Part shown: positions 44,146 to 53,595 of the stretch, in pieces
How the letters are laid out: each line of letters starts with the position of its first letter
Numbering within the stretch: position 1 is the first letter of the stretch
Assembly: GCA_001541255.1 (NCBI GenBank)
Contig: LNQR01000070.1
Location: forward strand, 86,217-150,216
From: Candidatus Magnetominusculus xianensis
Lineage (GTDB): Bacteria; Nitrospirota; Thermodesulfovibrionia; Thermodesulfovibrionales; Magnetobacteriaceae
Direction of reading: 5' to 3'
Length of the DNA: 64,000 nt
Position numbers and translations under genes: made by a program
Notes under the pieces: generated by a model
The model's database searches: none
Told to the model about the DNA's origin: nothing
What the model saw: the letters and a program-made list of their open reading frames with translations, nothing else

Positions 44146-47100
44146 ATGGAAAAAATATCGCGAAGAAAGTTTTTAAAGGCCACCTCTGGTGTTTTCATGC
44201 TTTCAGTGCTGGGTGGAGCTGAGGCACTTGCGATGAATGCCTTTGAACCGGCAAAGGGTGTGGAAAACCCCATGAAGCACTATCCCGACAGAAACTGGGA
44301 AAAGGTCTACAGGGATATCTATAAACCCGACAGCAGTTATATCTTCACATGTACGCCAAACTGTACGCACAACTGTTACCTGAGGGCATATGTGAAAAAC
44401 GGCGTAGTCGTAAGGGTAGGGCCGTCGCAGAACTATCACAAGGCAACCGATGTATATGGCACAAAGGCCAGCCAGAGATGGGACCCGCGCCACTGCAACA
44501 AAGGAATAGCTCTTGTGAGGAGGTTCTACGGCGACAGACGCGTAAAAGGTGCAATGGTGAGAAAGGGCTTTTTGACATGGGTTGAAAAGGGATTCCCGCG
44601 TGATGCCGATGGCATCCCACCGGCTGAGTATTTCAAGCGCGGTGAAGACCAGTATGTTCAGCTCCCATGGGAAAAGGCCTATGAGATAGCAGCAAAGACC
44701 TTCTACGAAATATCTAAGACATATTCCGGGGATTCGGGGGCAGCGCTTCTGAAGCGCCAGGACTATGACGAGGAAATGATAAAGCGGATGGGCGGCGCCG
44801 GAACAAGGGCGATGAAATTCAGAGGCGGAATGCCTGCGCTTGGTTCTATAAAACTCTTCGGCCAGTACAGAACAGCAAACTCTATGGCCCTGTTAGACAA
44901 GCACATAAGAAAAGTTGACGACGACAAGGCCGTTGGAAGCGTCGGGCTTGACAACTACACGTGGCACACAGACCTCCCGCCCGGGCACCCTATGGTGTGC
45001 GGTCAGCAGACCATAGACTTTGATTTGTCCAATGTTGAGTACACAAATATAGTCGCATGTTGGGGCATAAACTGGATTTCTACTAAGATGCCTGACGGTC
45101 ACTGGCTTACTGAGGCGAGACTTAAGGGTAAGAAAGTCCTGGTTATCACCGCTGAGTACAGCTCTACATGCAGCAAGGCAGACGAGATAGTGATTATTCG
45201 TCCCGGCACAGACCCAGCCCTTGCCCTAGGCGTTGCACATGTGCTGATAAAAGAAAACTTATACGACAAGGGCTTCGTGAAAACCCACACAGACCTTCCC
45301 ATGCTTGTCAGGATGGATACAGGCAATACCCTTAAGGCAACCGAGGTGTTCAGCGGCTATAAGAACAAAGAACTTAAGCTGAAGATGGTGGTCAAGACTG
45401 CCGCTGACCTTCCCAAGCCCACACAGACTAATGTTGGAATGCCAGCCATTACGGAAGAAATGCGTAATGAGTGGGGCGATTTCGTAATGTGGGATACTAA
45501 GACTAGTAAACCTGTTGCAGTCTCAAGCGATGACGTAGGCGAACACTTTAAGAAGCTCGGCATAGAACCGGCAATCGAGGGTGAGTTTACAGTATCCATA
45601 GGCGGCAAGGACGTAAAGGTGCGTCCGGTGTTTGATATAGTCAAACAACACGTGATGGATACGTGGACGCCGGAGAACACGGAAAAGATAACATGGGCGC
45701 CCAAGTCGGCCATTATAAGCATGGCACGGCAGTTTGCCGCCAACCCCGAAAAGGTACTCTTTACGGTAGGCATGGGGCCAAACCAATTTTTTAATGCAGA
45801 CCAGAAGGACAGGGCAATATTTCTCATTGCGGCCATGACCAGAAACGTAGGCTTTTTCGGCGGGAACGTTGGAAGCTATGCCGGCAACTATCGTGCAGCA
45901 TACTTTAATGGGCTGCCGCAGTACATGGCTGAAAATCCATTCGATATAACCCTTGATCCTACGAAATCTGCCAAGGTCAAGATGCTTTTTGCATTTCAAT
46001 CGGCTCATTACTACTCACACGGCGACCAGCCGCTGAAGGTTCACGGCAAGTATTTTAATGGCAAGACACACATGCCGTTTCCGACAAAGGCGATGTGGTT
46101 TAGCGCCTCAAACTCCATTCTTGGTAATGCAAAAGGACACTACGAGATTGTAATGAACCTCTTAAGACACCCAGTATATCGTGCCAAGGGTGAGCCTAAA
46201 CGGCTGATAGAGGCCGTGTTCACAAACGAATGGTGGTGGACGGGAACCTGTGAATACTCTGACATAGTGTTCGGAGTGGACAGTTGGGCAGAGTACAATA
46301 TAAGCGACATGACACAGTCATGCACAAACCCGTTCATGCAGGTAATGCCGCTTGGAGAGATAAAACGCATTCACAATACCAAGAGCAACACTGAGACCTA
46401 CAAGGGTGTTGCCGCAGAACTTGCAAAGTTGACCGGTGATAAACGTTTTAACGACTATTGGGCGTTTATTGATGAAAAACACAGGGCAAAACCCTATATG
46501 CAGAGGGTTCTCAACCACTCGAACATGTTTAAGGGTTACGATGTAGATGACCTGCTGGCCAAGGCAAAAGACGGTATCCCAGCGCTTATGATGGGAAAGA
46601 CCTATCCCAAGTTCATCGGCTACGAGCAGAGCAATGAATCTGCGCCGTGGTACAATAGGACGGGCAGGCTTGAGTTCTACAGAGATGAGCAGGAGTTCAA
46701 AGACTACGGTGAGTGTATCCCTCTTCACAGAGAGCCTATAGATTCAACGTTTTATGAACCAAACACAATAGTGGCGGCGCCGCATCCTCTGATAAAGCCG
46801 AAAACCCCGGAAGACTACGGTTTCTCAAGGGCAGACCTCTCCAGGGAGACGCGTCAGGTGCGCAACGTTGTCTACACAGTGGACGAGCTGCTAAAGACAC
46901 AACACCCGCTTATCAAAGATAAATTCAATTATATATGGCTGACTCCGAAATACCGCCACAGTGTCCATACAATGTTTGCCGATATTGATTATATGTCGGT
47001 GTGGTGGGGGCCGTTTGGCGATATGTACAGAAAGGACAAGCGTAAACCGTGGGTAGGCGAGGGCTATCTAGACATACACCCAGAGGATGCCAAGGCATAC

Positions 47101-47640
47101 AATATAGACGATGGAGATTACATATGGGTGGATGCTGACCCTGAGGACATGCCGTTTAAGGGCTGGCAGGAACGCCCTCACGAGTATAAGGTTGCCAGGT
47201 GTATGCTTCGTGCAAGGTACTATCCCGGCACGCCGCGCGGCGTTATCAGGACATGGTTTAATCTCTACATGGCGTCGTTCGGTTCTGTAAAGGGCCATGA
47301 GACCCGCAAGGACGGGCTTGCCAAGAATCCAGACACTGGATATCAATCGATGTATAGATACGGCGGTCATCAGAGCGGCACACGCTCGTGGCTGAGACCC
47401 ACACTGCTTACCGATACTCTGGTGAGAAAGGACCTCATGGGGCAGGCAGTAGGGAAGGGATTTGCGCCTGATGTACACTGCGCAAACGGGGCTCCGCGTG
47501 AATCATTCGCGAAGTTTTCTAAGGCTGAGGATGGCGGAGAGTCCGGTAAAGGTAAATGGAGACCGATAACTCTTGGCGGGCGGCCTACTTATGAAAGTGC
47601 CAAATTCAAAGACTATCTTAACGGAAAGTTTGTAGGATAG
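44146..47640 (+). CDS. nxrA: Exported type II DMSO-reductase-family catalytic subunit, nitrite oxidoreductase NxrA-like
   Basis: A 1164-residue molybdopterin oxidoreductase with a Tat signal (SRRKFLKATSGVFML), so the enzyme faces the periplasm. The N-terminal cluster ligands are Cys69, Cys73, Cys77 and Cys117 (TCTPNCTHNCYL ... RHCNKG). DPRHCNKGIALVRRFYGDRR and KGAMVRKGF resemble the Nitrospira-type NxrA and the nitrate-reductase branch, as does the TDLPPGHPMVCGQQT segment (~275-290). It could oxidise nitrite or reduce nitrate; sequence alone does not decide direction. It sits between the cytochrome and the iron-sulfur subunit genes and is followed by a TorD-like chaperone for its cofactor loading. 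Confidence 0.88.
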   Translation: MEKISRRKFLKATSGVFMLSVLGGAEALAMNAFEPAKGVENPMKHYPDRNWEKVYRDIYKPDSSYIFTCTPNCTHNCYLRAYVKNGVVVRVGPSQNYHKATDVYGTKASQRWDPRHCNKGIALVRRFYGDRRVKGAMVRKGFLTWVEKGFPRDADGIPPAEYFKRGEDQYVQLPWEKAYEIAAKTFYEISKTYSGDSGAALLKRQDYDEEMIKRMGGAGTRAMKFRGGMPALGSIKLFGQYRTANSMALLDKHIRKVDDDKAVGSVGLDNYTWHTDLPPGHPMVCGQQTIDFDLSNVEYTNIVACWGINWISTKMPDGHWLTEARLKGKKVLVITAEYSSTCSKADEIVIIRPGTDPALALGVAHVLIKENLYDKGFVKTHTDLPMLVRMDTGNTLKATEVFSGYKNKELKLKMVVKTAADLPKPTQTNVGMPAITEEMRNEWGDFVMWDTKTSKPVAVSSDDVGEHFKKLGIEPAIEGEFTVSIGGKDVKVRPVFDIVKQHVMDTWTPENTEKITWAPKSAIISMARQFAANPEKVLFTVGMGPNQFFNADQKDRAIFLIAAMTRNVGFFGGNVGSYAGNYRAAYFNGLPQYMAENPFDITLDPTKSAKVKMLFAFQSAHYYSHGDQPLKVHGKYFNGKTHMPFPTKAMWFSASNSILGNAKGHYEIVMNLLRHPVYRAKGEPKRLIEAVFTNEWWWTGTCEYSDIVFGVDSWAEYNISDMTQSCTNPFMQVMPLGEIKRIHNTKSNTETYKGVAAELAKLTGDKRFNDYWAFIDEKHRAKPYMQRVLNHSNMFKGYDVDDLLAKAKDGIPALMMGKTYPKFIGYEQSNESAPWYNRTGRLEFYRDEQEFKDYGECIPLHREPIDSTFYEPNTIVAAPHPLIKPKTPEDYGFSRADLSRETRQVRNVVYTVDELLKTQHPLIKDKFNYIWLTPKYRHSVHTMFADIDYMSVWWGPFGDMYRKDKRKPWVGEGYLDIHPEDAKAYNIDDGDYIWVDADPEDMPFKGWQERPHEYKVARCMLRARYYPGTPRGVIRTWFNLYMASFGSVKGHETRKDGLAKNPDTGYQSMYRYGGHQSGTRSWLRPTLLTDTLVRKDLMGQAVGKGFAPDVHCANGAPRESFAKFSKAEDGGESGKGKWRPITLGGRPTYESAKFKDYLNGKFVG

Positions 47641-47655
47641 AGGAGGAATTCAATA

Positions 47656-48795
47656 ATGACTGATGTATTTAATTGGCAGATAAAGAGGAACATGAAGTAC
47701 ACGTTTGAGTCGCCTAAGCCAGAGAAGCAGTTTGCCGCTGTTTTTGACATTAATAAGTGTATAGGCTGCCAAACGTGTTCGATAACCTGTAAGACGACAT
47801 GGACGACCGGACGTGGTCAGGAGTACATGTTTTGGAACAATGTAGAGTCCAAGCCCTATGGTGGATACCCCTTGTACTGGGATTTCAAGCTGCTTGAGAA
47901 ACTCGGAGGCGGAAAGTGGAATGCCGATGTCTACGATGGAAAGACCATATTCGAGAAGGCAGCAGAGGAAAATCAAAACGTAGAGGGATTCCTGCCCGAA
48001 CTCGATGACTGGGCATATCCTAACATGGGTGAAGACGAGATTTATGGTGGAGAGGTAACCAGGGGTATGCATATAAACAGCCTGCCGCATCCTATCTGGT
48101 TTTATTATCTGCCGAGGATGTGTAATCACTGTTCACACCCGGCGTGTGTGGCCAACTGCCCCAGACATGCAGTTTATAAACGCCCGGAAGACGGCATTGT
48201 GCTGGTAGACCAGTCAAGGTGCCAGGGCTACAGGCAGTGCGTTGCAGGGTGTCCGTACAAAAAACCGATGTACAATTCAACAACATTCAGGTCTGAAAAG
48301 TGTGTTGCCTGTTACCCCAAGGTAGAGCAGGGGCATCAGACCCAGTGCATGGAACACTGCATAGGGAAAATAAGAATGCAGGGCTGGATAAGCCCGCCGG
48401 ACAGCCCGAAGGCAGATAACCCTATCGACTATCTGGTGCATGTCAAGAAACTCGCGCTGCCACTTTACCCGCAGTTTGGTACGCAGCCGAATATCTACTA
48501 TATTCCGCCGATTCACGTCCCAACGCCTTACTTAAAGCAGATGTTTGGGCCTGGCGTTGACCACGCTATCAAGGTCTATAGGGAAGAGGTGCCGAAAGAC
48601 CCAGTACTAAAGGGGTTGCTTGTACTGTTTGGCAGTGCGCCTGAGATAATAACGAAATTCGAAGTTAAAAACGAGGTTGCAATGGGATATGACGCCAAAG
48701 GCACTCTTGCGGCTCAGACTCCTATCAAAGAGCCTGAGGTTATCAGGGCATCTTTCGACAAGGCGCGTGACGTATACCGCCTGGATACGCCCTAG
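47656..48795 (+). CDS. nxrB: Iron-sulfur electron-transfer subunit, NxrB-like
   Basis: A 379-residue beta subunit of the type II DMSO-reductase family. Four Cys groups carry the clusters: Cys35/38/41/45 (CIGCQTCSITC), Cys156/159/164/168 (CNHCSHPACVANCP), Cys189/195/199 with Tyr192 in the position of the missing Cys (CQGYRQCVAGCP), and Cys216/219/231/235. The three-Cys group fits a [3Fe-4S] cluster, the normal NarH/NxrB pattern of three [4Fe-4S] plus one [3Fe-4S]. No signal peptide: it is presumably exported together with the Tat-borne alpha subunit. 15 bp after nxrA, with an AGGAGG site. Confidence 0.93.
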   Translation: MTDVFNWQIKRNMKYTFESPKPEKQFAAVFDINKCIGCQTCSITCKTTWTTGRGQEYMFWNNVESKPYGGYPLYWDFKLLEKLGGGKWNADVYDGKTIFEKAAEENQNVEGFLPELDDWAYPNMGEDEIYGGEVTRGMHINSLPHPIWFYYLPRMCNHCSHPACVANCPRHAVYKRPEDGIVLVDQSRCQGYRQCVAGCPYKKPMYNSTTFRSEKCVACYPKVEQGHQTQCMEHCIGKIRMQGWISPPDSPKADNPIDYLVHVKKLALPLYPQFGTQPNIYYIPPIHVPTPYLKQMFGPGVDHAIKVYREEVPKDPVLKGLLVLFGSAPEIITKFEVKNEVAMGYDAKGTLAAQTPIKEPEVIRASFDKARDVYRLDTP

Positions 48796-48901
48796 TTTGA
48801 GTGAAAATGTGCAAGGGAAAAATGATCAGGCTGACGCCCAATTGAATATGCCCGATTGAATATATTGAATGGGGCGAATTAGGATGAACAGGAGGAATAT
48901 A

Positions 48902-49783
48902 ATGAGAAAAGGTTTAGTAGCAGCGTTAAGCATTGCGTTATTGGTGGTATGGTCGGCAGTGTCGTTTGCCGCCGGGCCTGCGCCAATAAAAGTGAGTTAT
49001 ATCAGTAAGCCGATAACGGCAGACAACAGCGAAATCTGGAAGTCAGCGAAGGCACAACCTGTGGAGCTGCTTTCTGCTTCGCAGTCAAACCATCTCGGCA
49101 AGGGAGCAATCCCAGCCGAGGACGCAAAGAAGCTTCAGAGCAATGCCAGATACATCTTCGACCTGACCGGAGAGGTCCCTGCAATGTCCATTAAGGCCGT
49201 GCATAATGGAAAGACCATAGCTATACAGCTTACCTGGGCAGATAAATCTGAAAACGTAGAGAACGCGATAGATTCGTTCCGCGATTCAGTGGCACTGATG
49301 TTTCCTGTAACAGCTATGGCGTTTAACCCTTCACCCCTGATGGGTTCAAAGGGTGAGCCGGTAAACATATGGCAGTGGAGGGCTGACTGGCAGGCGGAAA
49401 AAGAGAAACGCAGAGGCCTTGACAAACGCCAGCCGCAGCAGGATGGAATCCATGTCGGCATGTCAGACGAGATAATGAAGACTGAGTATCCCGGCAAGCC
49501 ATCACCCGACGCCACAATGATAGAGTATGTGTCCGAGGGATACGGCACTATCACAAAACTAAAGGACCAGCCGGTAAAGGCAGCTGGTCATTATAAAGAC
49601 GGCAAGTGGACTGTAGTATTTGTAAGAGACATAAATCGTGCAAGCGGTTCAGATGCCGAATTGCTTCCAGGCAAGAAGACCTTCGTAAACGTTGCCGTAT
49701 GGAATGGACAAAACAGCGACGTAAACGGCTCGAAGGCAATTTCTGTTGTCTGGATACCCTTACACATCGACGCAGCAAAATAG
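48902..49783 (+). CDS. Heme-b gamma subunit, EB_dh/NxrC-like
   Basis: The ATG at 48902 follows AGGAGG and gives a signal peptide (KGLVAALSIALLVVWSAVSFA), so this start is preferred over one eleven codons upstream. The mature protein (~270 residues) resembles the ethylbenzene-dehydrogenase-type gamma subunit that binds heme b by Met and Lys: beta-strand pattern from FDLTGEVPAMSIKAVHNGKT, the MFPVTA segment and the C-terminal SKAISVVWIPLHID. Unlike alpha it has a Sec-type signal. It should pass electrons between the iron-sulfur subunit and the cytochrome c. Confidence 0.82.
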   Translation: MRKGLVAALSIALLVVWSAVSFAAGPAPIKVSYISKPITADNSEIWKSAKAQPVELLSASQSNHLGKGAIPAEDAKKLQSNARYIFDLTGEVPAMSIKAVHNGKTIAIQLTWADKSENVENAIDSFRDSVALMFPVTAMAFNPSPLMGSKGEPVNIWQWRADWQAEKEKRRGLDKRQPQQDGIHVGMSDEIMKTEYPGKPSPDATMIEYVSEGYGTITKLKDQPVKAAGHYKDGKWTVVFVRDINRASGSDAELLPGKKTFVNVAVWNGQNSDVNGSKAISVVWIPLHIDAAK

Positions 49784-49794
49784 GAGTTTTTAAG

Positions 49795-50460
49795 ATGAAC
49801 GAAGTCGAATACGACATAGCAGCAGCCAATCTAAGAAGTAAAGTGTACGGATTACTGGCGCAGGGTTTCAGAGACCCTGACGAGTTGCTTGTGGAGTCTC
49901 TGGAGACCGGCTATGTCAGCGGCTTACGAAGTCTTGTTGAACACATGGAAGGGGGGGAGAGCTTTCTCCCCCTTTTCACTAAACTCGATGGCATTATAGG
50001 ACAGCTTGATTATGATAAATTAAAAGAACAATATGGGGCGCTTTTTTTGGCGGCAGGCGGGCTTTCAGCTTCACCGTATGAGGCGGAATATACAAAGGAA
50101 ACCCCTCAGCATTCGTTTTCATCACAGGCACAGCTTGCCGATATAGCCGGGTTTTACCTGTCATTTGGCCTTGATGTGTCGCAGCGTACCCCGGAGCGTG
50201 TTGACCACATTGCGACAGAGCTTGAGTATATGCAGATTATGTCAATGAAAGAGGCGTTGGCCCTGAAAGATAACCATGAGGAAAATGCAACGGTCACTAT
50301 TGACGCCCAGAGAAAGTTCATCACTGACCATCTTGGCAGATGGACAGGTAAGCTTGCCGAGAGGATTTCGCAATGCGGCATAAGTGAGTTTTATGAAACC
50401 CTTGCAGAGATTCTTGACGTATGGATGGGGTTCGATAAGGCATATCTCAATGCAGCCTGA
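49795..50460 (+). CDS. TorD/DmsD-family molybdoenzyme chaperone
   Basis: The start at 49795 has an AGGAG site just after the gamma-subunit stop. The 221-residue all-helical protein has the YEAEYTKETPQHSFSSQAQLADIAGFYLSFGLD segment of the TorD/NarJ-like family and the closing ERVDHIATELEYMQIM. These chaperones bind the Tat signal of the catalytic subunit and hold it until the cofactor is inserted. Its place at the end of the nxr-like operon makes NxrA the obvious client. Confidence 0.9.
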   Translation: MNEVEYDIAAANLRSKVYGLLAQGFRDPDELLVESLETGYVSGLRSLVEHMEGGESFLPLFTKLDGIIGQLDYDKLKEQYGALFLAAGGLSASPYEAEYTKETPQHSFSSQAQLADIAGFYLSFGLDVSQRTPERVDHIATELEYMQIMSMKEALALKDNHEENATVTIDAQRKFITDHLGRWTGKLAERISQCGISEFYETLAEILDVWMGFDKAYLNAA

Positions 50461-50613
50461 CTGACATGTAACTGTGACTGTATTATGAGCAGGCACCAGT
50501 CGATACTTGATGCTGCCGTGTAAATAAAACTTGACATCTAAGGAGCTTAATACGTAAAATATAATTACGAGGCATTCATATAAGCTATATTACCATGTGG
50601 GGGTCAAAGCACA

Positions 50614-53262
50614 ATGCGCATCAGCAACTGTAATCTGCATAGGTTGGTGCAAAAATTGGGGTTATCCCTCATTGCAGCTATAATATTCCTTTGGTACCCT
50701 GCAGATAGTAAAGCACAAAACACACCACCAATAAAAGTTGGCAGTGAAATAGACTTTCCTCCCTATGCTATCGTGGATGCCAATGGACATGCCAGTGGTT
50801 TTTCAGTGGAATTAATTAGAGAAGTTGCCGCTGTGATGGGGTTGTCTATAGATATTCACTCCGGTGAGTGGAATGATATTCTCCTGGAGTTTAAGAAAGG
50901 AAATATTGAACTATTACCGTTGGTTGCCCTCTCAAAGCAAAGGGCTGATATGGCTGCATTCACAAAACCGCACACAGTAACATACGACAGTTTTTTCACA
51001 CGAAAGGGTTCACAGCCAATTAACTCAATAGCGGATGCAAAGGGCAAAGAAATAATAGTTATGTCCAGTGATGCCGCACATGAACAGTTGGCTGCATCTG
51101 GAGTATCTGTCCGCATCGTTGAGGTTAAAACCATTCCTGACGCTATGCGGCAATTGGCACAAGGGCGCCATGACGCAGTGCTGGTTTCAAAACTGATAGG
51201 ACACATGGTTCTACGTAAACTCAAACTTGACGATGCTATTATCTCTGGTCCACCTATAAATGATTATAACCGTAAGTTTGCATTTGCTGTTCAGAAGGGT
51301 AATACTGAACTACGTGATAAGCTAGACCATGGTATTGCTATAGTCCGAGCCACTGGAAAGTATGATGCCATTTACGGTAAATGGTTTGGAGATATTGAAC
51401 CGAGAGCCGAATTCCCCTGGCGTAAGATAATATGGATAATAATTATCATTTGCACTGTGCTTGTTCTTATCTCAATTTGGATACAGATGCTTCGGCGGCA
51501 GGTGGAGCAGCGGACGGCTGAGTTACAGAAGGAAGTTGCTGCTCGCAGGGTTATGGAGACAGATTTAAGGCAATCATATGAAGGTAATAAAAGGTTATTA
51601 GACGCCCTGGATAATGTTGCTGCATACATTTTTATTAAAGATATGGAGCTGCGCTATGTATATGCGAATAAACTTACCCTGGAACTCTTCAATTGCACGA
51701 TGGATGAGCTGATAGGTTCCACTGATGCAAGGTTCTTTTCTGCTGGCACAATAGAAGGATTTTTAGCCAATGACAGACGTGTAATAGAAAATGGTGAGGT
51801 AAGTGAAAAAGAAGAAGAAACAATGCCGAAGAGTGTTGGTAAGAGTATTGTTTATTGGGCTGTTAAGCGTCCTATTTATGATGCTGCTGGGAAAATCTAT
51901 GGTCTGTGCGGTGTATCCACAGACATTACTGAGCGTAAGCGCATGGAAGAAGAGCTAAAGGAGTTAAACAAAACGCTTACCGATGAGTTGGTTGAACGCC
52001 GCAAAATAGAGGAGGAGTTAAAGACATACAAAGATGAACTTGAAGATATAGTTGCAAAACGCACAGAAGAACTGACAGAGGTAAAGGATAGATTTCGTAC
52101 TGCATTTGATTTCAGCACAGTGGGAGTGGCAATAACATCTCCGGAGAAGGGCTGGATAGAAGTAAATGCTGAAGTATGCAGGATGTTGGGTTATACTAAA
52201 GATGAGTTAATAAGTATGACATGGACTGAATTAACCCATCCAGATGATTTGGAGGCCGATGTAAGGCTGTTCAACCGTGTGCTTGATGGTGAAATAAGTG
52301 GGTATATTTTTGAAAAACGATTTATATGCAAGAACGGCTCAATTGTATTCTCATCAATCTTTATAAACTGTAAGCGTAGTTCAGATGGAAGTGTCGATTA
52401 CTTCATAGCTATACTTCAGGATATTAGCGGGCGTAAAAGAATGGAAGAGGAATTGAAGAGATTAAATATCAATCTTGAAAACGCAGTAGTAGAGGAAACT
52501 CAAAAAAGGCGGCAAAATGAGCAAATGCTGATACAACAGTCCAAGATGGCGCAAATGGGTGAGATGATAAGCCTGATATCCCATCAGTGGAGACAGCCGC
52601 TAAATGCAATATCATTAACTGTGCAGGATATAAAAGATGCTTATAACTACGGTGAGCTTAATGAAAGATACATACAAGGTATTGTTGATACGACAATGGG
52701 ACAAGTTAACTTTATGTCAAAGACGATGGAAGATTTCAGGAACTTCTTCAAGCCATCAAAGGACAGACTACAGTTCAACGTAAAATGTACCATAGAAGAA
52801 CTTGTCTCAATGTTTGAAGAGCTGTTTAAGAAAAGTGGTGTAGATATCTCAATAGAAGCCAAACCAGGGACAATACTAACAACAAATGGATATCCCAACG
52901 AATTTAAGCAGGTAATCCTCAATCTTATAAATAACTCGAAAGATGCGATATCTTCTAAACACGAAACCGGCCCACAGGGACTGATAGGAATTAATATCAT
53001 CAATAATGAAGAAAGAGATAAGATAATAGTGTTGATAAAAGACAATGGAGGTGGTATACCAGAAGACATTGCAGAGAAAATTTTTGAACCCTACTATACA
53101 ACGAAAGGTGAAAAAGGCACAGGAATTGGACTATACATGTCAAAAACGATAATTGAGACGAACATGGGCGGCACCCTCACGGTTAGAAATGTCGATGGCG
53201 GGGCTGAGTTTCTGATAACGTTAGGAATAAGTAATTTTGAGTGTGTCTCTCCGCCATCATAA
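50614..53262 (+). CDS. Sensor histidine kinase with periplasmic SBP3 domain and two PAS domains
   Basis: An 882-residue membrane kinase. Signal peptide, then a solute-binding domain of the SBP_bac_3 type (~35-260: IKVGSEIDFPPYAIVDANGHASGFSVELI), one transmembrane helix (~270-290, IIWIIIIICTVLVLISIWI), two PAS domains (~325-450 and ~500-625), coiled coil, then HisKA with His657 (GEMISLISHQWRQPL) and the ATPase (KDNGGGIPE, GTGIGLYMSK). The ligand is probably an amino acid or other small polar solute. It lies after the nxr-like operon on the same strand but with its own ribosome site. Confidence 0.88.
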   Translation: MRISNCNLHRLVQKLGLSLIAAIIFLWYPADSKAQNTPPIKVGSEIDFPPYAIVDANGHASGFSVELIREVAAVMGLSIDIHSGEWNDILLEFKKGNIELLPLVALSKQRADMAAFTKPHTVTYDSFFTRKGSQPINSIADAKGKEIIVMSSDAAHEQLAASGVSVRIVEVKTIPDAMRQLAQGRHDAVLVSKLIGHMVLRKLKLDDAIISGPPINDYNRKFAFAVQKGNTELRDKLDHGIAIVRATGKYDAIYGKWFGDIEPRAEFPWRKIIWIIIIICTVLVLISIWIQMLRRQVEQRTAELQKEVAARRVMETDLRQSYEGNKRLLDALDNVAAYIFIKDMELRYVYANKLTLELFNCTMDELIGSTDARFFSAGTIEGFLANDRRVIENGEVSEKEEETMPKSVGKSIVYWAVKRPIYDAAGKIYGLCGVSTDITERKRMEEELKELNKTLTDELVERRKIEEELKTYKDELEDIVAKRTEELTEVKDRFRTAFDFSTVGVAITSPEKGWIEVNAEVCRMLGYTKDELISMTWTELTHPDDLEADVRLFNRVLDGEISGYIFEKRFICKNGSIVFSSIFINCKRSSDGSVDYFIAILQDISGRKRMEEELKRLNINLENAVVEETQKRRQNEQMLIQQSKMAQMGEMISLISHQWRQPLNAISLTVQDIKDAYNYGELNERYIQGIVDTTMGQVNFMSKTMEDFRNFFKPSKDRLQFNVKCTIEELVSMFEELFKKSGVDISIEAKPGTILTTNGYPNEFKQVILNLINNSKDAISSKHETGPQGLIGINIINNEERDKIIVLIKDNGGGIPEDIAEKIFEPYYTTKGEKGTGIGLYMSKTIIETNMGGTLTVRNVDGGAEFLITLGISNFECVSPPS

Positions 53263-53332
53263 TAATGTGTAATGACCACAATAAGGTCTGACATTGCAGC
53301 AAAAATCTCCCACCATCGATTGTAAGACAATC

Positions 53333-53589
53333 TCAGGCTGTCTGGTATTCAGACGCATCATCATACACAATCATTTTAATTTGAACGAGGTTTTTATTTT
53401 TAGAGAAACACTCCATCGGAGTAAAACCATAACAGTATTGTCCCTGATGAGTTCTTTCGTGGTTATACTCGTAAAGCCAGACATCGAGGTCTTTTTGTAG
53501 CTCTTCGATGGAATTATATATCTTCTGACGAAATGCAAAGTTATATTTTTCAAATTCGTTTTTGCCCTGGGGTGTCCTCCCCCTTACGC
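53333..53589 (-). pseudogene. IS481-like transposase 3' fragment
   Basis: In the 330 bases between two kinase genes, the minus strand encodes a C-terminal transposase tail: KIYNSIEELQKDLDVWLYEY, then NHERTHQGQYCYGFTPMECF and a stop. The pattern LxxDLxxWLxxYNxERTHxG...GxTP is typical of the end of IS481/IS3-type integrase domains. Upstream residues (RTPQGKNEFEKYNFAFRQ) show a deletion compared with the usual 'RPQTNGFxERFxRT'. The N-terminal part is gone. Confidence 0.72.
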
Positions 53590-53595
53590 TGATTA

